In this document: piece after piece, positions 8,273 to 18,544 of the stretch
Numbering within the stretch: position 1 is the first letter of the stretch
How the letters are laid out: each line of letters starts with the position of its first letter
Assembly: GCF_003675855.1 (NCBI RefSeq)
Contig: NZ_RCIH01000007.1
Span: 124,001 to 188,000, forward strand
Reading direction: 5' to 3'
DNA: 64,000 nucleotides
Source: Halostella salina
Lineage (GTDB): Archaea > Halobacteriota > Halobacteria > Halobacteriales > Natronoarchaeaceae
Made by a program: the position numbers and the translations under genes
Notes under the pieces: model-generated
The model's input: only the letters and a program-made list of their open reading frames with translations
Told to the model about the DNA's origin: nothing
Database searches by the model: none

Positions 8273-10027
8273 TCACCGCGGTCGGTCGGCCTGTGCGGCC
8301 TCCACGTCGCCCTCGTAGACGACGCCGCGTTCGGCGTCGAGCGTGACGACCGTCCCGTCCGCGGCGTCGAGCGCCGCCCCGCTGATCATCGGGATGCCGA
8401 GTTCCCGGGCGACCAGCGCCGGGTAGCCGGTCATCCCGGACGCGGCGTCGACGATACCGCCGAGTTTCTCCGCGTCGCCGTCGAACTCGCCCTCGAACGA
8501 CTCGTCGAGCGCGAGGATCGCTCCCTCGGGCACGGCCGACAGGTCCCCGTCGGCCGAGCCAGCGACCGGGCCGACGACGCGGCCGACGACGACGCTCCGG
8601 CCGGTCACCAGCGTCTCGGCGGCGACGTGGACCTTCAGCATGTTCGTCGTGCTCGCGCCCTCAAGTTCGGTCATCATCCCCGAGAGGACGACGACGGTGT
8701 CGCCGCTCTCGGCGACGCCGGCGGACAGCGCCGCGCCGACGGCGTTTTCGATGACGGCGTCGGCCCCCTCGTCGGCCAGCGGCGCGTACTGGGGGTTGAC
8801 GCCCCACGACAGCGCGAGCTGGCGGCGGACGCGGTCGTTCGGCGTCGACGCGACGACGGGGACCGCGGGCCGGAACTTCGCGGTCTTGAGCGCGGTGTAG
8901 CCGGACTCGCTGGCCGCGACGATGGCGTCGGCACCGATGTCCCGCGCGAGGTACCGGGCCGACCGGGCGATCGCGTCGGTGCGGGCGTCCCCGGCCGTCG
9001 GCACGCGCTGCTCGCGGAGTTCGGCGTACTCCTCGCTCCGCTCGACCTGCCGGACGATGCGGTCCATCGCCTCGACGACGCGCACCGGGTGGTCGCCGAT
9101 CGCCGTCTCGCCGGACAGCATCACGCCGTCCGTGCCGTCGATGACGGCGTTGGCCACGTCGGAGGCCTCGGCGCGGGTCGGCCGCCGCGCGGAGACCATC
9201 GAGTCGAGCATCTCCGTCGCCGTGATGACCGGCACGCCCGCGTCCCGGCACGTCCGGATGATCCGCTTCTGGATCATCGGCACGTCCTCCATCGGGCACT
9301 CGACGCCGAGGTCGCCGCGGGCGACCATCACGCCGTAGGCCGCGTCGACGATCTCCTCCAGGTTCTCGACGGCCCCCGCGCGCTCTATCTTCGCGATGAT
9401 CGGGATGTCGGCGTCGAGTTCCTCCAGCACCTCGCTGACCTCGTACACGTCGTCGGCGTCGCGGACGAACGAGGCGGCGACGAAGTCGGCGTTCTTCTCG
9501 GCGGCGAGTTCGAGGTCCTTCCGGTCGTTCTCCGTGACCACGTCGAGGTTCAGGTCGACGCCGGGGATGTTCACGCCCTTCCGGCCGGGGAGTTCGCCGC
9601 CGTCGTCGACGTGTGCGACGACCGCGTCGCCCTCGGTGCGCAGGACGGTGGTCTGGATCCGGCCGTCGTCGAGCAGGATGCGGTCGCCCTCGCCGACGCC
9701 CTCGATGGGGAGCGAGAGGCCGACCTCCTCGGAATTCGCGTGGTCGCCCTGCACGAACCGGACCTCGGTGTCCTCTTCGAGGAAGATGGAGTCGTCGAGC
9801 GGTGCGGTGCGGATCTCGGGGCCCTGCAGGTCGACCATCGCGGCCAGGGGGTCCTTCGTGGCGTCGTCGACCTCGCGGATGCGGTCGATGACGGCGGCGC
9901 GGTCCTCGCGCGAGCCGTGGCTCGCGTTCAGGCGCGCGACGGACATGCCCGCGTCGGCCAGCTCCCGGATGGTCGACCGGGACTCGGAGGCCGGGCCGAG
10001 CGTACAGACGATCTTCGCGTTTCTCAT
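8273..10027 (-). CDS. pyk: Pyruvate kinase
   Basis: A 584-residue enzyme converting PEP and ADP to pyruvate and ATP. The start M-R-N-A-K-I-V-C-T-L-G-P-A is the family's canonical N-terminus, so the upstream in-frame Met at 10084 is rejected. Motifs: R-L-N-A-S-H-G, the K-I-E-R catalytic lysine strand, M-V-A-R-G-D-L-G-V-E and T-A-T-E-M-L-D-S-M. The last ~100 residues are an extra PEP-utiliser-like swivel domain (G-M-T-G-Y-P-A-L-V-A-R-E-L-G), as in long bacillus-type pyruvate kinases. PEP synthase, the opposite reaction, lies nearby at 15138. Confidence 0.97.
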   Translation of the reverse strand: MRNAKIVCTLGPASESRSTIRELADAGMSVARLNASHGSREDRAAVIDRIREVDDATKDPLAAMVDLQGPEIRTAPLDDSIFLEEDTEVRFVQGDHANSEEVGLSLPIEGVGEGDRILLDDGRIQTTVLRTEGDAVVAHVDDGGELPGRKGVNIPGVDLNLDVVTENDRKDLELAAEKNADFVAASFVRDADDVYEVSEVLEELDADIPIIAKIERAGAVENLEEIVDAAYGVMVARGDLGVECPMEDVPMIQKRIIRTCRDAGVPVITATEMLDSMVSARRPTRAEASDVANAVIDGTDGVMLSGETAIGDHPVRVVEAMDRIVRQVERSEEYAELREQRVPTAGDARTDAIARSARYLARDIGADAIVAASESGYTALKTAKFRPAVPVVASTPNDRVRRQLALSWGVNPQYAPLADEGADAVIENAVGAALSAGVAESGDTVVVLSGMMTELEGASTTNMLKVHVAAETLVTGRSVVVGRVVGPVAGSADGDLSAVPEGAILALDESFEGEFDGDAEKLGGIVDAASGMTGYPALVARELGIPMISGAALDAADGTVVTLDAERGVVYEGDVEAAQADRPR

Positions 10028-10114
10028 GCGTGGCGGTACGCCTGTCCCCGTCAAAAAGTGCGGTGTTCCGCGCGCGACGAACACGGGCCGTTCCCGGCCG
10101 ATAGCGGGCGTTTC

Positions 10115-12235
10115 CTACCTGATCTTTGTGCCGGGTTCGGCGTCCTCGTGGGTCGTGAGCAGGTCCGCCTGCTCGCCCGCCGCGAGCACCATCCCGTTGC
10201 TCTCGACGCCGAACAGTTCGGCCTGCTCCAGGTTGACGAGGACGACCACGTTCGTCCCGGGGAGCGCGTCCACGTCGTGGAGCTGTTTCAGCCCCGCGAC
10301 GATCTGGCGGGTCTCCGGGCCAACGTCGACCTCCAGTCGGACGAGTTCGTCCGCGCCCTCGATCCCCTCGGCGGTCTCGATGCGGCCGACGCGCATGTCG
10401 AGTTCCTGGAACTCCTCGAACCCGATGCGGTCGTCGGCAAGCGGCTCGATCTCGATGTCGGCGTCGCTCATCTCGCCGTCGGCTTCGTCGGCCTGCCCCT
10501 CGTCGCTTTCGGTCGCTTCCGCGACGCGGGCCTCGAGCTTCTCGTTCAGTTCGGCGACGCGCTCGTCCTCGATCCCGTCGAACAGCTCCGTCGGCTCCGC
10601 GAACTCGTCGGCCGGCGGTTCGAGCGCCGCCTCGACGGTGGCCTCGCTCACGTCGCCGTCCTCGCCGAGCTGCTCCCAGAGGGCCTGGGCCTTGCCGGGC
10701 GTGAACGGCTCCATGAGGACGCCGACGGCCTTGGCGATCTGGACGCAGTCGCGGATCACCTGCGCGGCCTCGTCGGGCGCGTCGTCGACGAGCTTCCAGG
10801 GCTCGTTGCGCTGGATGTACTCGTTGCCAAAGCGCGCCAGGTCGACCGCGGCCTCGCTGGCCTCGCGCGGCGAGTAGTCGTTGACCGCCGCGCGGAACTC
10901 GTCGACGGCGTCCTCGACACGCTCCCGGACCTCGCCGGAGAGGTCGGCGTCGGGCGTACCGCCGTAGTTCCGGTGGGCAAACAGCATGCTCCGGTACCAG
11001 AAGTTGCCGACGGTGCCGACGAGTTCGCCGTTGACGCGGTCCTGGAACTTCTCCCAGGAGAAGTCCACGTCCTGCTGGAACCCGCCGTTGGTCGCGAGGT
11101 AGTACCGCAGGAGGTCCTCGTGGAACCCCTCGTCGAGATACTCCCGCGCCCACACGGCGCGGTTCCGCGAGGTGGAGAAGCCGTCGCCGTTCAGCGTCAT
11201 GAAGCCGCTGGCCATCACCGACCGCGGCTCCTGGTACTCCGCGACGTGGAGCATCGCGGGCCAGAAGATCGTGTGGTGCTGGATGATGTCGCGGCCGATG
11301 ACGTGGACGATCTCGCCCGACTCCTTCCAGGCCTGCTCCCAGTCGTACTCGTCGCGCCCGACGCGCTCGCTGTACTGCTTGGTCGAGGCGACGTACTCGA
11401 TGGGCGCGTCGACCCAGACGTACAGCACCAGATCGTCTTCAGCGCGGGACTCCGTCCCGCGGGCCTCCGCGTCCTCGTCGGACGCGGAGACGTCCGGGTA
11501 GTCGATCCCCCAGTCGAGGTCGCGGGTGATACACCAGTCCTGCAGGCCGTCTTCGATCCACTGCCGGGGCTGGTTGCGGGCGTTGTCGGTGCCCTCCAGT
11601 CGGTCGAGGAAGCCCGAGAGGTAGTCCGACAGCTCCGAGACGCGGAAGAACTTGTGCGTCCGGTCGCGGTACTCCGCCGGGTTGCCGGTGATCGTGCTGA
11701 CGGGGTCCTCGATCTCGCCGGGTTCGAGGTGGCGGCCACAGCCCTCGTCGCACTCGTCGCCGCGGGCGGTCTCGCCGCAGTACGGGCAGGTCCCCTCGAC
11801 GTAGCGGTCGGGGAGGGGCTGGTCGTCCTCGGGGTCCCACGCGACCTTGATCTCCTTCTCGTACACGTACCCCGCCTCGTCGAGCTTCTCGACGATGTCG
11901 AGGGTCAGCTCCGTGTTCGTCTCGTCGTGGGTGTGGCCGTAGTTGTCGAAGTCGACGGCGAACTCGGGGAACGTCTCGGCGTACTGCTCGTGCCAGTCCA
12001 GCGCGAAGTCCTCGGGGTCGACGCCCTCCTGCTCGGCGTTGACGACGATCGGCGTGCCGTGCATGTCCGACCCGCTGACGAAGGCGGTCTCCTGGCCGAG
12101 CTTTTCGAGGGAGCGCGCAAAGGCGTCGCCCCCGACGTACGTCCGCAGGTGGCCGATGTGCAGGTCGCCGTTGGCGTACGGCAGCCCGCAGGTCACCACC
12201 GCGGGGTCCTCGGTGGGGAAGTCCTCGTGGCTCAT
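10115..12235 (-). CDS. metG: Methionyl-tRNA synthetase
   Basis: A 706-residue class I synthetase. The HIGH motif reads L-H-I-G-H-L-R-T; a zinc knuckle C-P-Y-C-G ... C-D-E-G-C lies at ~residues 135-155; the KMSKS equivalent is F-S-T-S-R-N. The anticodon-binding helical domain follows, and after an acidic linker there is a C-terminal EMAP/tRNA-binding OB domain (M-R-V-G-R-I-E-T-A-E-G ... L-P-G-T-N-V-V-V-L-V-N-L), so this is the fused long form. The 270 bases upstream (12236-12507) hold no gene. Confidence 0.97.
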   Translation of the reverse strand: MSHEDFPTEDPAVVTCGLPYANGDLHIGHLRTYVGGDAFARSLEKLGQETAFVSGSDMHGTPIVVNAEQEGVDPEDFALDWHEQYAETFPEFAVDFDNYGHTHDETNTELTLDIVEKLDEAGYVYEKEIKVAWDPEDDQPLPDRYVEGTCPYCGETARGDECDEGCGRHLEPGEIEDPVSTITGNPAEYRDRTHKFFRVSELSDYLSGFLDRLEGTDNARNQPRQWIEDGLQDWCITRDLDWGIDYPDVSASDEDAEARGTESRAEDDLVLYVWVDAPIEYVASTKQYSERVGRDEYDWEQAWKESGEIVHVIGRDIIQHHTIFWPAMLHVAEYQEPRSVMASGFMTLNGDGFSTSRNRAVWAREYLDEGFHEDLLRYYLATNGGFQQDVDFSWEKFQDRVNGELVGTVGNFWYRSMLFAHRNYGGTPDADLSGEVRERVEDAVDEFRAAVNDYSPREASEAAVDLARFGNEYIQRNEPWKLVDDAPDEAAQVIRDCVQIAKAVGVLMEPFTPGKAQALWEQLGEDGDVSEATVEAALEPPADEFAEPTELFDGIEDERVAELNEKLEARVAEATESDEGQADEADGEMSDADIEIEPLADDRIGFEEFQELDMRVGRIETAEGIEGADELVRLEVDVGPETRQIVAGLKQLHDVDALPGTNVVVLVNLEQAELFGVESNGMVLAAGEQADLLTTHEDAEPGTKIR

Positions 12236-12507
12236 GCTATGCTCTCTTGCCGGTGCGGGTGTAAAGCCCGCGGATCTCGGTCGTGTACATCGGTGCGTGG
12301 TCGCGTCGGCGTCGCTGTGCGGGCGGTGCGTTCGTGGCCGCGGGTTTCAGCGCCGCGCGACGGCCGCATGACCGGCCCGGGCGCGACGGTCCTCCCGACT
12401 GGTCCTGCCGCTACGGGCGCATAGAACGAGCGCGGCGACCGTCGGTTCGGAACACGGGGCGAGGTTGGCCGAGCGCGAGGATAAGCGCTTCGGAGCCGGG
12501 GACCGCG

Positions 12508-13155
12508 CTACAGGCCGAGCACGGAGATACCGAGCCCGATCCCGCCCATGGTGAGGAGCAGGCGGCCGACGCTCCCGGCGAAGGTAGCCGCAGCGAACCG
12601 GTAGTAGTCGCGTTCCAGCACCGCGAACGCGTAGATGGAGATGGTGTCGGGGAAGCCAGGGACACAGAGCGCGAGGGCGAGCCCCGCATAGCCGTACTCG
12701 CGGGCGAGTTCGACCGTCCGGTTCTCCGACCACGACACCACGTCGAACCGGGAGTTCCGGAGCGCGCGGATCACCGGTCCCGACTGTTTGGCCTCCTGTC
12801 CGATGTGGAACGCGAACACGCTCCCGGCCGCCTTGCCGATGCCGCTCGTGAGGAGGATCAGCGCGAAGTCGACGCTCTGGGGGAGACCGAACCCCATCCC
12901 GGCGTACCCCGGGAAGAGAACGACCTCGCTCGGCAACGGGAGGATAAAGGCGATCAGAAACGAGTAGACGAGGATCAACACGAGCCCGCTCACGCCGGTC
13001 GCCGTCTCGACGGCCGCGCGGAAGGCGCTGAAGTCCGGGCCGAACAATTCGGCCGCGATGCTCGAAGCGGGGAGGGCTGGGCCGAACAGCTGGGCCGCGA
13101 CGCCCGCCACGGTCCCCATCGCGTCGGCCGGCGCGTGAGGGACTGGTCCGGTCAC
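12508..13155 (-). CDS. VTT/DedA-family membrane protein
   Basis: A 215-residue integral membrane protein with the VTT (SNARE-associated) pattern: P-L-P-S-E-V-V-L-F-P-G re-entrant loop at ~residues 75-85, a K-A-A-G-S-V-F-A-F-H-I-G segment, and further membrane spans at the end. Relatives (YqaA/DedA) are thought to act in lipid scrambling or undecaprenyl-phosphate recycling. Alternative ATGs lie near the N-terminus, so the start could be up to ~12 residues shorter. Confidence 0.85.
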   Translation of the reverse strand: MTGPVPHAPADAMGTVAGVAAQLFGPALPASSIAAELFGPDFSAFRAAVETATGVSGLVLILVYSFLIAFILPLPSEVVLFPGYAGMGFGLPQSVDFALILLTSGIGKAAGSVFAFHIGQEAKQSGPVIRALRNSRFDVVSWSENRTVELAREYGYAGLALALCVPGFPDTISIYAFAVLERDYYRFAAATFAGSVGRLLLTMGGIGLGISVLGL

Positions 13156-13179
13156 GGTCGAACCGTTGACCCTCGCATC

Positions 13180-14253
13180 CTAAGTGTTGACGTTTCGTCG
13201 CGGCCGGACCGAGTCGACGTCAGCGACGAACGACTCCAGCATCGTCCGCGTGACGTGGGGCATGCAGACGATCCGGAGCTCGTCGTCGCCGGTTCGCGAG
13301 ATCCGCCAGCCTGCGTCGCGGAGCGCCTCGAACTCCCGCTCGGGCACGTCCGCCGCGACGAGGGGGAGCGTCGGCTCGACCACGTCGTAGCCGCGGTCGG
13401 TGAGCGCGGCGGCCAGCCACTCGGCGTCGGCCTGCGCGCGCTCGTACCCCTCGCGGTAGCCGTCGGGCCACAGTTCGTCTATCGCGGCCGCCGCGCTCGC
13501 GACGCCCGCCCCGCTCCGGGTCCCCGTCAGCGTCGCCTGACCGGTCGACTCCAGATACGGCGTGTCGACCGCGAGCGCGTCGAGCAGCGACTCGTCGCGG
13601 ACGAGGAAGCCGCCGGCGGGGATCGCCGCCTGCCCGACCTTGTGGGGGTCTATCGTCATCGTGTCCACGGGGGCGTCCGCGAAGCTCCACTCGCGGTCGG
13701 TGAAGGGGAGGAAGAAGCCGCCCCAGGCGGCGTCGACGTGGAACAGGGCGTCGTGGTCCCGCGCGACCGCACCCAGTTCGGGGATCGGGTCAACGCGGCC
13801 GTACTCCGTCGTGCCGGCGACGCCGACGACGAGCGCCGTGTCGTCGTCGGCCAGTTCGCGGACCGCGTCCACGTCGGCCCGGTAGTCGTCGGACAGCGGC
13901 GCGAGGCGGAGGTCGACGTCCAGCACGCCCGCGGCCTTCCGAAACGAGAAGTGGACGCTCTCGGGGGCGACGACGTTCGGATTCGCGGCGTCGGCGAGGT
14001 TCCGGGCGGCCCGGACGGCCTGGATGTTCGCCTCGGTGCCGCCGCTGGCCACGTAGCCGACGGGGTCGTCCAGCCCGACGATCGCTCCGAGGTCGTCGAC
14101 GACGCGCTCCTCCAGGTCGGCGACCGCCTCGTACGTCCCCGGGTCGCCGGGGTTGGTCGCCAGGAAGCGCTCGGCGGCCTCGCGCGCGGCCGGATGCGGC
14201 TCGGTGCACATCGACGAGAGGACCCGGCCGAAATCCTGCGGCTCGGCTCGCAT
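13180..14253 (-). CDS. mfnA: PLP-dependent tyrosine/aspartate decarboxylase
   Basis: A 357-residue group II decarboxylase. [10 protein letters not shown] holds the Asp that pairs with the PLP ring nitrogen; T-I-D-P-H-K-V-G-Q holds the PLP lysine. The family is MfnA; in methanogens it makes tyramine for methanofuran. Halophiles lack methanofuran, so here L-aspartate decarboxylation to beta-alanine for coenzyme A is the likelier role (established for the family, inferred here). Length is normal. Confidence 0.92.
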   Translation of the reverse strand: MRAEPQDFGRVLSSMCTEPHPAAREAAERFLATNPGDPGTYEAVADLEERVVDDLGAIVGLDDPVGYVASGGTEANIQAVRAARNLADAANPNVVAPESVHFSFRKAAGVLDVDLRLAPLSDDYRADVDAVRELADDDTALVVGVAGTTEYGRVDPIPELGAVARDHDALFHVDAAWGGFFLPFTDREWSFADAPVDTMTIDPHKVGQAAIPAGGFLVRDESLLDALAVDTPYLESTGQATLTGTRSGAGVASAAAAIDELWPDGYREGYERAQADAEWLAAALTDRGYDVVEPTLPLVAADVPEREFEALRDAGWRISRTGDDELRIVCMPHVTRTMLESFVADVDSVRPRRNVNT

Positions 14254-14292
14254 GGCGTAGCGTACCGGCGACGGCGGTTTATCCGTTATCCT

Positions 14293-15081
14293 TTAGACCT
14301 CGTCGGTCCAGCCCGGGCGCGACACGTCGACCGACCCGTCGGCGTCGAGTTCGAACCGCACGTCGAGGGTCACGTTGCTCCCGCCGCTGGATCCTTCGAG
14401 ATGGACCGCCAGTTCGCGGACTCGGCCGTCCGGTCCGACCGTGGCCGTCGACTCGTAGACGCTGACGTTCGCCGGGTCGATGCCGATGGCGTCGGAGCCG
14501 GTGTACCCCGTCGACCGGAGCGTCGTCACCGTCTCCCCGTCGACCGTTTCGGTCGATGCGACCTCGTAGGAGCCGGCGGACAGGTAGTTCGACAGCAGGA
14601 GGTGGCCCGACAGCTGCGGTCGGAGTTGGTCGGGGTCCATCGTCTCGTAGGCGGGTTCGCCGCCGGTGACGGTCCGGCTCACGGCGACCGACTCGTTGCC
14701 CCAGACGGTCTGATTCACCCGGCTGTTGCTGGCCCGGATGACGAACCTGCCGTCGTCGCCGACGGCGACGGCCCGGTCCGCGCCGGTCGTGACGTTCTGG
14801 CCGCCCTGTGAGAGGCGGTTGCGTTGCGTGATCTGCAGTGCGAACGCCTCGCCGGAGAGGCTGGCGTTGTGGGCCGCGGTCAGGGCGGTCGCGTTCGCGA
14901 GTTCGCCGCCGGCGACCCCGGGCGGCGTCGTGGCGTTCGCCGGCGTGTCGTTCGTCACCTCGCCCGCCGTCGTGTCGCTCGTCGGCGTTTCGGTCGCGTC
15001 GCCGCCGAAGATGCCGCTACAGCCGGCGAGGAGGACCATCGAAACCACGAGACCGACCGCCGCGGCTCGCTTCCAGCGCAT
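14293..15081 (-). CDS. Secreted lipoprotein of unknown function
   Basis: A 262-residue protein with a Sec-type signal peptide and lipobox (V-S-M-V-L-L-A-G-C-S-G-I-F-G-G). The mature protein has a Thr/Ala-rich stalk (~30 residues) and a beta-rich domain with repeated strands typical of LolA-like folds. It resembles a large conserved set of haloarchaeal lipoproteins (DUF7537 type, from memory). No function can be assigned. Confidence 0.8.
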   Translation of the reverse strand: MRWKRAAAVGLVVSMVLLAGCSGIFGGDATETPTSDTTAGEVTNDTPANATTPPGVAGGELANATALTAAHNASLSGEAFALQITQRNRLSQGGQNVTTGADRAVAVGDDGRFVIRASNSRVNQTVWGNESVAVSRTVTGGEPAYETMDPDQLRPQLSGHLLLSNYLSAGSYEVASTETVDGETVTTLRSTGYTGSDAIGIDPANVSVYESTATVGPDGRVRELAVHLEGSSGGSNVTLDVRFELDADGSVDVSRPGWTDEV

Positions 15082-15137
15082 TACCGGCTACTGACGCGGC
15101 CCGAGGTAAAAAGCGTCCGCTCGCGGGGAGGGTTGCG

Positions 15138-17483
15138 CTACCGGACTGACTCCAGCATCAGCTTCTGCTCGACGCGCTTGACCTCGTGTTGCACGTCCCG
15201 GACGGCGTCGATGTTCGCGGAGATGGAGCTGACGCCCTCGTCGACGAGGAACTGTACCATCTCGGGCTTGGAGCCGGCCTGCCCGCAGATGCTCGTCGCA
15301 ACGTCGTGCTCGCGGCAGGTCTCGATCGTCTTGCCGATGAGCTCCAGCACCGCGGGGTGGAGTTCGTCGAACCGGTCGGCGACGTTGCCGTTGTTGCGGT
15401 CGACCGCCAGCGTGTACTGGGTGAGGTCGTTCGTGCCGAAACTGGCGAAGTCGATGCCGGCCTCGGCCATGCGCTCGACGCCCAGCGCCGAGGCGGGCGT
15501 CTCGATCATCACGCCCCAGGTCCGCTTGTCCGGGTCGATGCCCGCTTCCTCCATCAGTCGCTTCGTGCGGAGCACGTCCTCGGCGTCGTTGACGAGGGGG
15601 AACATGATCTCCAGGTTGTCGTACCCCATCTCGTAGAGCCGTCGGAACGCCGTCAGTTCGTGTTTGAACACCTCCGGCGTGTCGAGGCTCCGGCGGATGC
15701 CCCGGTAGCCGAGCATCGGGTTGTGCTCGTCCGGTTCGTCCTCGCCGCCCTCCAGTTCGCGGAACTCGTCGGTCGGCGCGTCGAGCGACCGCACTCGCAC
15801 GGGGCGGGGGTAGAACTCGTCGGCGACCCGCTGGACGCCGTCGACGATCTCGTCGACGTACGCGCGCTCGCCGTGGTCGGCGACGTACTTCTTCGGCGTC
15901 TTCCCCAGCGAGAGGATCATGTGCTCGATCCGGAGCAGGCCGACGCCGTCCGCGCCGGTCGCTGCGGCGCGCTCCGCCGCTTCGGGGATGGAGACGTTCA
16001 CCTTGACCTCCGTCGCGGTCATCGGCTTGACCGGCGTCTCCGGCCGCGCGTCCTCGATCGGCTCGCGCTCGTCCCCGCTTTCGGCGGCGCTCCGTCCCTC
16101 CCGAACCGCGCCCTTGTCGCCGTCTATCGTCACTTCCCGGCCGTCCGACAGCACCGTCGTCGCGTTGCCGGAGCCGACGACCGCCGGCACGCCGAGCTCG
16201 CGCGAGACGATGGCGGCGTGGCTGGTCATCCCGCCCTCGTCGGTGACGATGCCGGCCGCCCGCTTCATCGCCGGCACCATGTCCGGCGTCGTCATCTCGG
16301 TGACGATGATGTCGCCCTCGCCGACCTTGTCCAGTTCGTCAAGCTTGCCGACGAGCCGGACCGCGCCGCTGGCCGTACCGGGGCTGGAGCCGAGCCCCTG
16401 GACGAGGATGCCGCCGTCGTCCGCGCCGCCATCCTCGCCAGCACTCTCGACGACGCCGCTTCCGTCGGTCGCCTGTGCGTCGGATTCGGGCTCCATGCCG
16501 TCGTCCATCTGGGACCCGTCGACCTCCCCGATCTCCCCGTCGTCGATGGTGGTGATCGGGCGGGACTGGAGCATGTACACCTCGCCGTCGTAGATCGCCC
16601 ATTCAACGTCCTGCGGCGTGCCGTAGTGGTCCTCGACGCGCTCGCCCAGTTCCCGGAGGCGGTCGAGTTCGGCGTCGGAGAGCACCCGCTGGTTCCGGCG
16701 GTCCTCGGGCACCGGGCGCTCGACGGTCTCGCCGGTGTCGTCGTCGCGGACGTGCATCACCTTCTTCTCGGCGACGGTGGCCTCCTCGACGGTCCCCGAC
16801 TCCCGGTCGAGCACGTAGTTGTCCGGCGACACCGAACCGGAGACGACCGCCTCGCCGAGCCCCCACGCCGACTCGATGATCATCCGCGGGTCGCCGGTCG
16901 AGGGGTGGCTGGTGAACATCACGCCGCTCTTCTCGGCGTCGACCATCCGCTGGACGACGACCGCGATGTTCACGGCGGAGTGGTCGAAGCCCTGGTTCTG
17001 CCGGTAGTAGATCGCCCGCTGGGTGAACAGCGACGCCCAGCACTCCCGGACGCGCTCCAGCAGGGCCTCGCCGGTGACGTTGAGGAACGTCTCCTGCTGG
17101 CCCGCGAAGCTGGCGTCGGGGAGGTCCTCGGCGGTCGCCGAGGAGCGGACGGCGACGAACGCGTCGCCGTCGCCCAGCCCGCTGTACGCCTCCAGTACCT
17201 CCGACCGGAGGTGGTCGGGAAACGGCGCGTTCCGGATCAGCTCCTGCGCGCGGTCGGCGGCCGCCGAGAGCGCCGCCGAGTCCTCCACGTCCACGTCGAC
17301 GGCCTCGAAGATCTCCTCGTCGATCCCGGCTTCCTCGATGAACGTCCGGTACGTGCCCGCAGTGACCACGAACCCCGGCGGGACGGGGAGTCCCGCGCCC
17401 GTCAGTTCGCCGAGCGACGCACCCTTGCCGCCGACGGTGTCGACGTCGCCCGCCCCGATCGCCTCCAGAGACAGTACTGGCAT
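15138..17483 (-). CDS. ppsA: Phosphoenolpyruvate synthase
   Basis: A 781-residue enzyme (pyruvate + ATP + H2O to PEP + AMP + Pi) for gluconeogenesis. The start M-P-V-L-S-L-E-A-I is chosen because V-G-G-K-G-A-S-L-G-E-L follows at the usual distance; the Met at 17564 would add 27 unrelated residues. Order: ATP-grasp domain, phosphohistidine swivel domain (G-G-M-T-S-H-A-A-I-V-S-R), PEP/pyruvate barrel ending with the C-G-Q-A loop. A ~45-residue acidic insert (residues ~340-385) lies before the swivel domain and probably acts as a halophilic linker. Confidence 0.97.
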   Translation of the reverse strand: MPVLSLEAIGAGDVDTVGGKGASLGELTGAGLPVPPGFVVTAGTYRTFIEEAGIDEEIFEAVDVDVEDSAALSAAADRAQELIRNAPFPDHLRSEVLEAYSGLGDGDAFVAVRSSATAEDLPDASFAGQQETFLNVTGEALLERVRECWASLFTQRAIYYRQNQGFDHSAVNIAVVVQRMVDAEKSGVMFTSHPSTGDPRMIIESAWGLGEAVVSGSVSPDNYVLDRESGTVEEATVAEKKVMHVRDDDTGETVERPVPEDRRNQRVLSDAELDRLRELGERVEDHYGTPQDVEWAIYDGEVYMLQSRPITTIDDGEIGEVDGSQMDDGMEPESDAQATDGSGVVESAGEDGGADDGGILVQGLGSSPGTASGAVRLVGKLDELDKVGEGDIIVTEMTTPDMVPAMKRAAGIVTDEGGMTSHAAIVSRELGVPAVVGSGNATTVLSDGREVTIDGDKGAVREGRSAAESGDEREPIEDARPETPVKPMTATEVKVNVSIPEAAERAAATGADGVGLLRIEHMILSLGKTPKKYVADHGERAYVDEIVDGVQRVADEFYPRPVRVRSLDAPTDEFRELEGGEDEPDEHNPMLGYRGIRRSLDTPEVFKHELTAFRRLYEMGYDNLEIMFPLVNDAEDVLRTKRLMEEAGIDPDKRTWGVMIETPASALGVERMAEAGIDFASFGTNDLTQYTLAVDRNNGNVADRFDELHPAVLELIGKTIETCREHDVATSICGQAGSKPEMVQFLVDEGVSSISANIDAVRDVQHEVKRVEQKLMLESVR

Positions 17484-17579
17484 GCTGTACCCGGAGGGAC
17501 CACGACCGCACCAAAGTACTTTGCGAACGTTGGTGAAAAATTCCAACTCGGATCCGAGTACCACTCCGGTCGCCCAAGA

Positions 17580-17588
17580 TATTTTAAC
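17580..17588 (+). promoter_or_regulatory. TATA-like box for the zinc-ribbon membrane protein
   Basis: The T-A-T-T-T-T-A-A stretch centred near 17584 lies ~27 bases before the ATG at 17612. This is the spacing expected for a leaderless haloarchaeal transcript and argues for the 17612 start over the ATG at 17591. Confidence 0.5.
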
Positions 17589-17611
17589 TGATGAATACTG
17601 TCACAGGGAGT

Positions 17612-18511
17612 ATGGAAGCGAAACGAGCCGTCAAGTGGGCCGGCTACTACCGTGGTATCGCAACGCTGTCGTTCATCGTCGGGATGGGGATCGCCTACTT
17701 CGGGCTCTCGTCGGGGCTCGGCGAGGCGATAAGCATCGTGATCAACAACTACCCGGCACAGCAACAGGAGGCACAGGAGGCGGCGAACGTCCCGCTGGCG
17801 GTCGGATCGCTCGTCGTCGGCGTCCTCGTCTGGCAGGTCGGGAAGGCGATCGGGTTCTACTGGACGCTCTCGTCAGCCGTCGACGAGGCGACCGCGGGCG
17901 GCGCTGCCGAGGCCGCTCCTGCCGGCGCGCCCCGGCCCGAGCCGGCCGAGACGGAGCCCGCCGCAGGAGCCGCGCCCGCCGGCGGCAACGCACGCGGCCC
18001 CGACGACCGGTCCGGCTTCGACGAGCCGTCTGGGGGAACGACCGACACCGGCGGGTCATCCGGTGGCTTCGACGAGCCGGCCGGTGGACCGACTGACTCG
18101 ACTGGCGAGACGGCCGCCGCGGACCGGCCGGGAAGCGACCCCGCGGAACCGTCCGACGCCGGCGGTCCCGCCGGCGCGTCCAGCGCAGGCGGTCCTGCCG
18201 AAGCGTCCGACACGGGGTCCTCCGAGGAGTCCGCGGGAGCCGACTCCGACACCGAGACGCGGACCGGCACGCCGACTTCGGGTGACGAGGGGAGCACCCG
18301 CACCGGGACGGCTCCGGCCGAGGAATCGAGCGACCAGCGGACGGGCACCGAGTCGGGGGCGGCCGACGGCTCGTCGAGCAGCGCGTCGACGGCCACGGAG
18401 CCGAACGACGCCGGGACCGACGACACGCCCGAGGGCGTCGCGTGCCCCGACTGTGGCTACCCCAACAAGGACGACGTCTCCTTCTGCATGAACTGCGGCG
18501 CGGAGCTGTAG
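17612..18511 (+). CDS. Membrane protein with acidic linker and C-terminal zinc ribbon
   Basis: About 299 residues. Two N-terminal membrane segments (residues ~12-35 and ~62-85) are followed by a ~180-residue disordered Gly/Ser/Thr/Asp/Glu-rich linker. A short zinc ribbon ends the protein (C-P-D-C-G-Y-P-N-K-D-D-V-S-F-C-M-N-C-G). Similar haloarchaeal proteins are common, but the role is unknown. An ATG seven codons upstream (17591) is possible; the TATA spacing favours this one. Confidence 0.8.
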   Translation: MEAKRAVKWAGYYRGIATLSFIVGMGIAYFGLSSGLGEAISIVINNYPAQQQEAQEAANVPLAVGSLVVGVLVWQVGKAIGFYWTLSSAVDEATAGGAAEAAPAGAPRPEPAETEPAAGAAPAGGNARGPDDRSGFDEPSGGTTDTGGSSGGFDEPAGGPTDSTGETAAADRPGSDPAEPSDAGGPAGASSAGGPAEASDTGSSEESAGADSDTETRTGTPTSGDEGSTRTGTAPAEESSDQRTGTESGAADGSSSSASTATEPNDAGTDDTPEGVACPDCGYPNKDDVSFCMNCGAEL

Positions 18512-18544
18512 CGCCGCCGGGTCGCTCCAGCGCCAGCGCGGCCG

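Noticed and set aside
8120-12424. A 1434-residue open frame on the plus strand
   Set aside because: It runs antisense to pyk and metG. Long antisense frames are common in GC-rich coding DNA, and the opposite strand has unmistakable enzymes.
15186-17591. An 801-residue plus-strand frame
   Set aside because: Antisense shadow of ppsA; no domain pattern.
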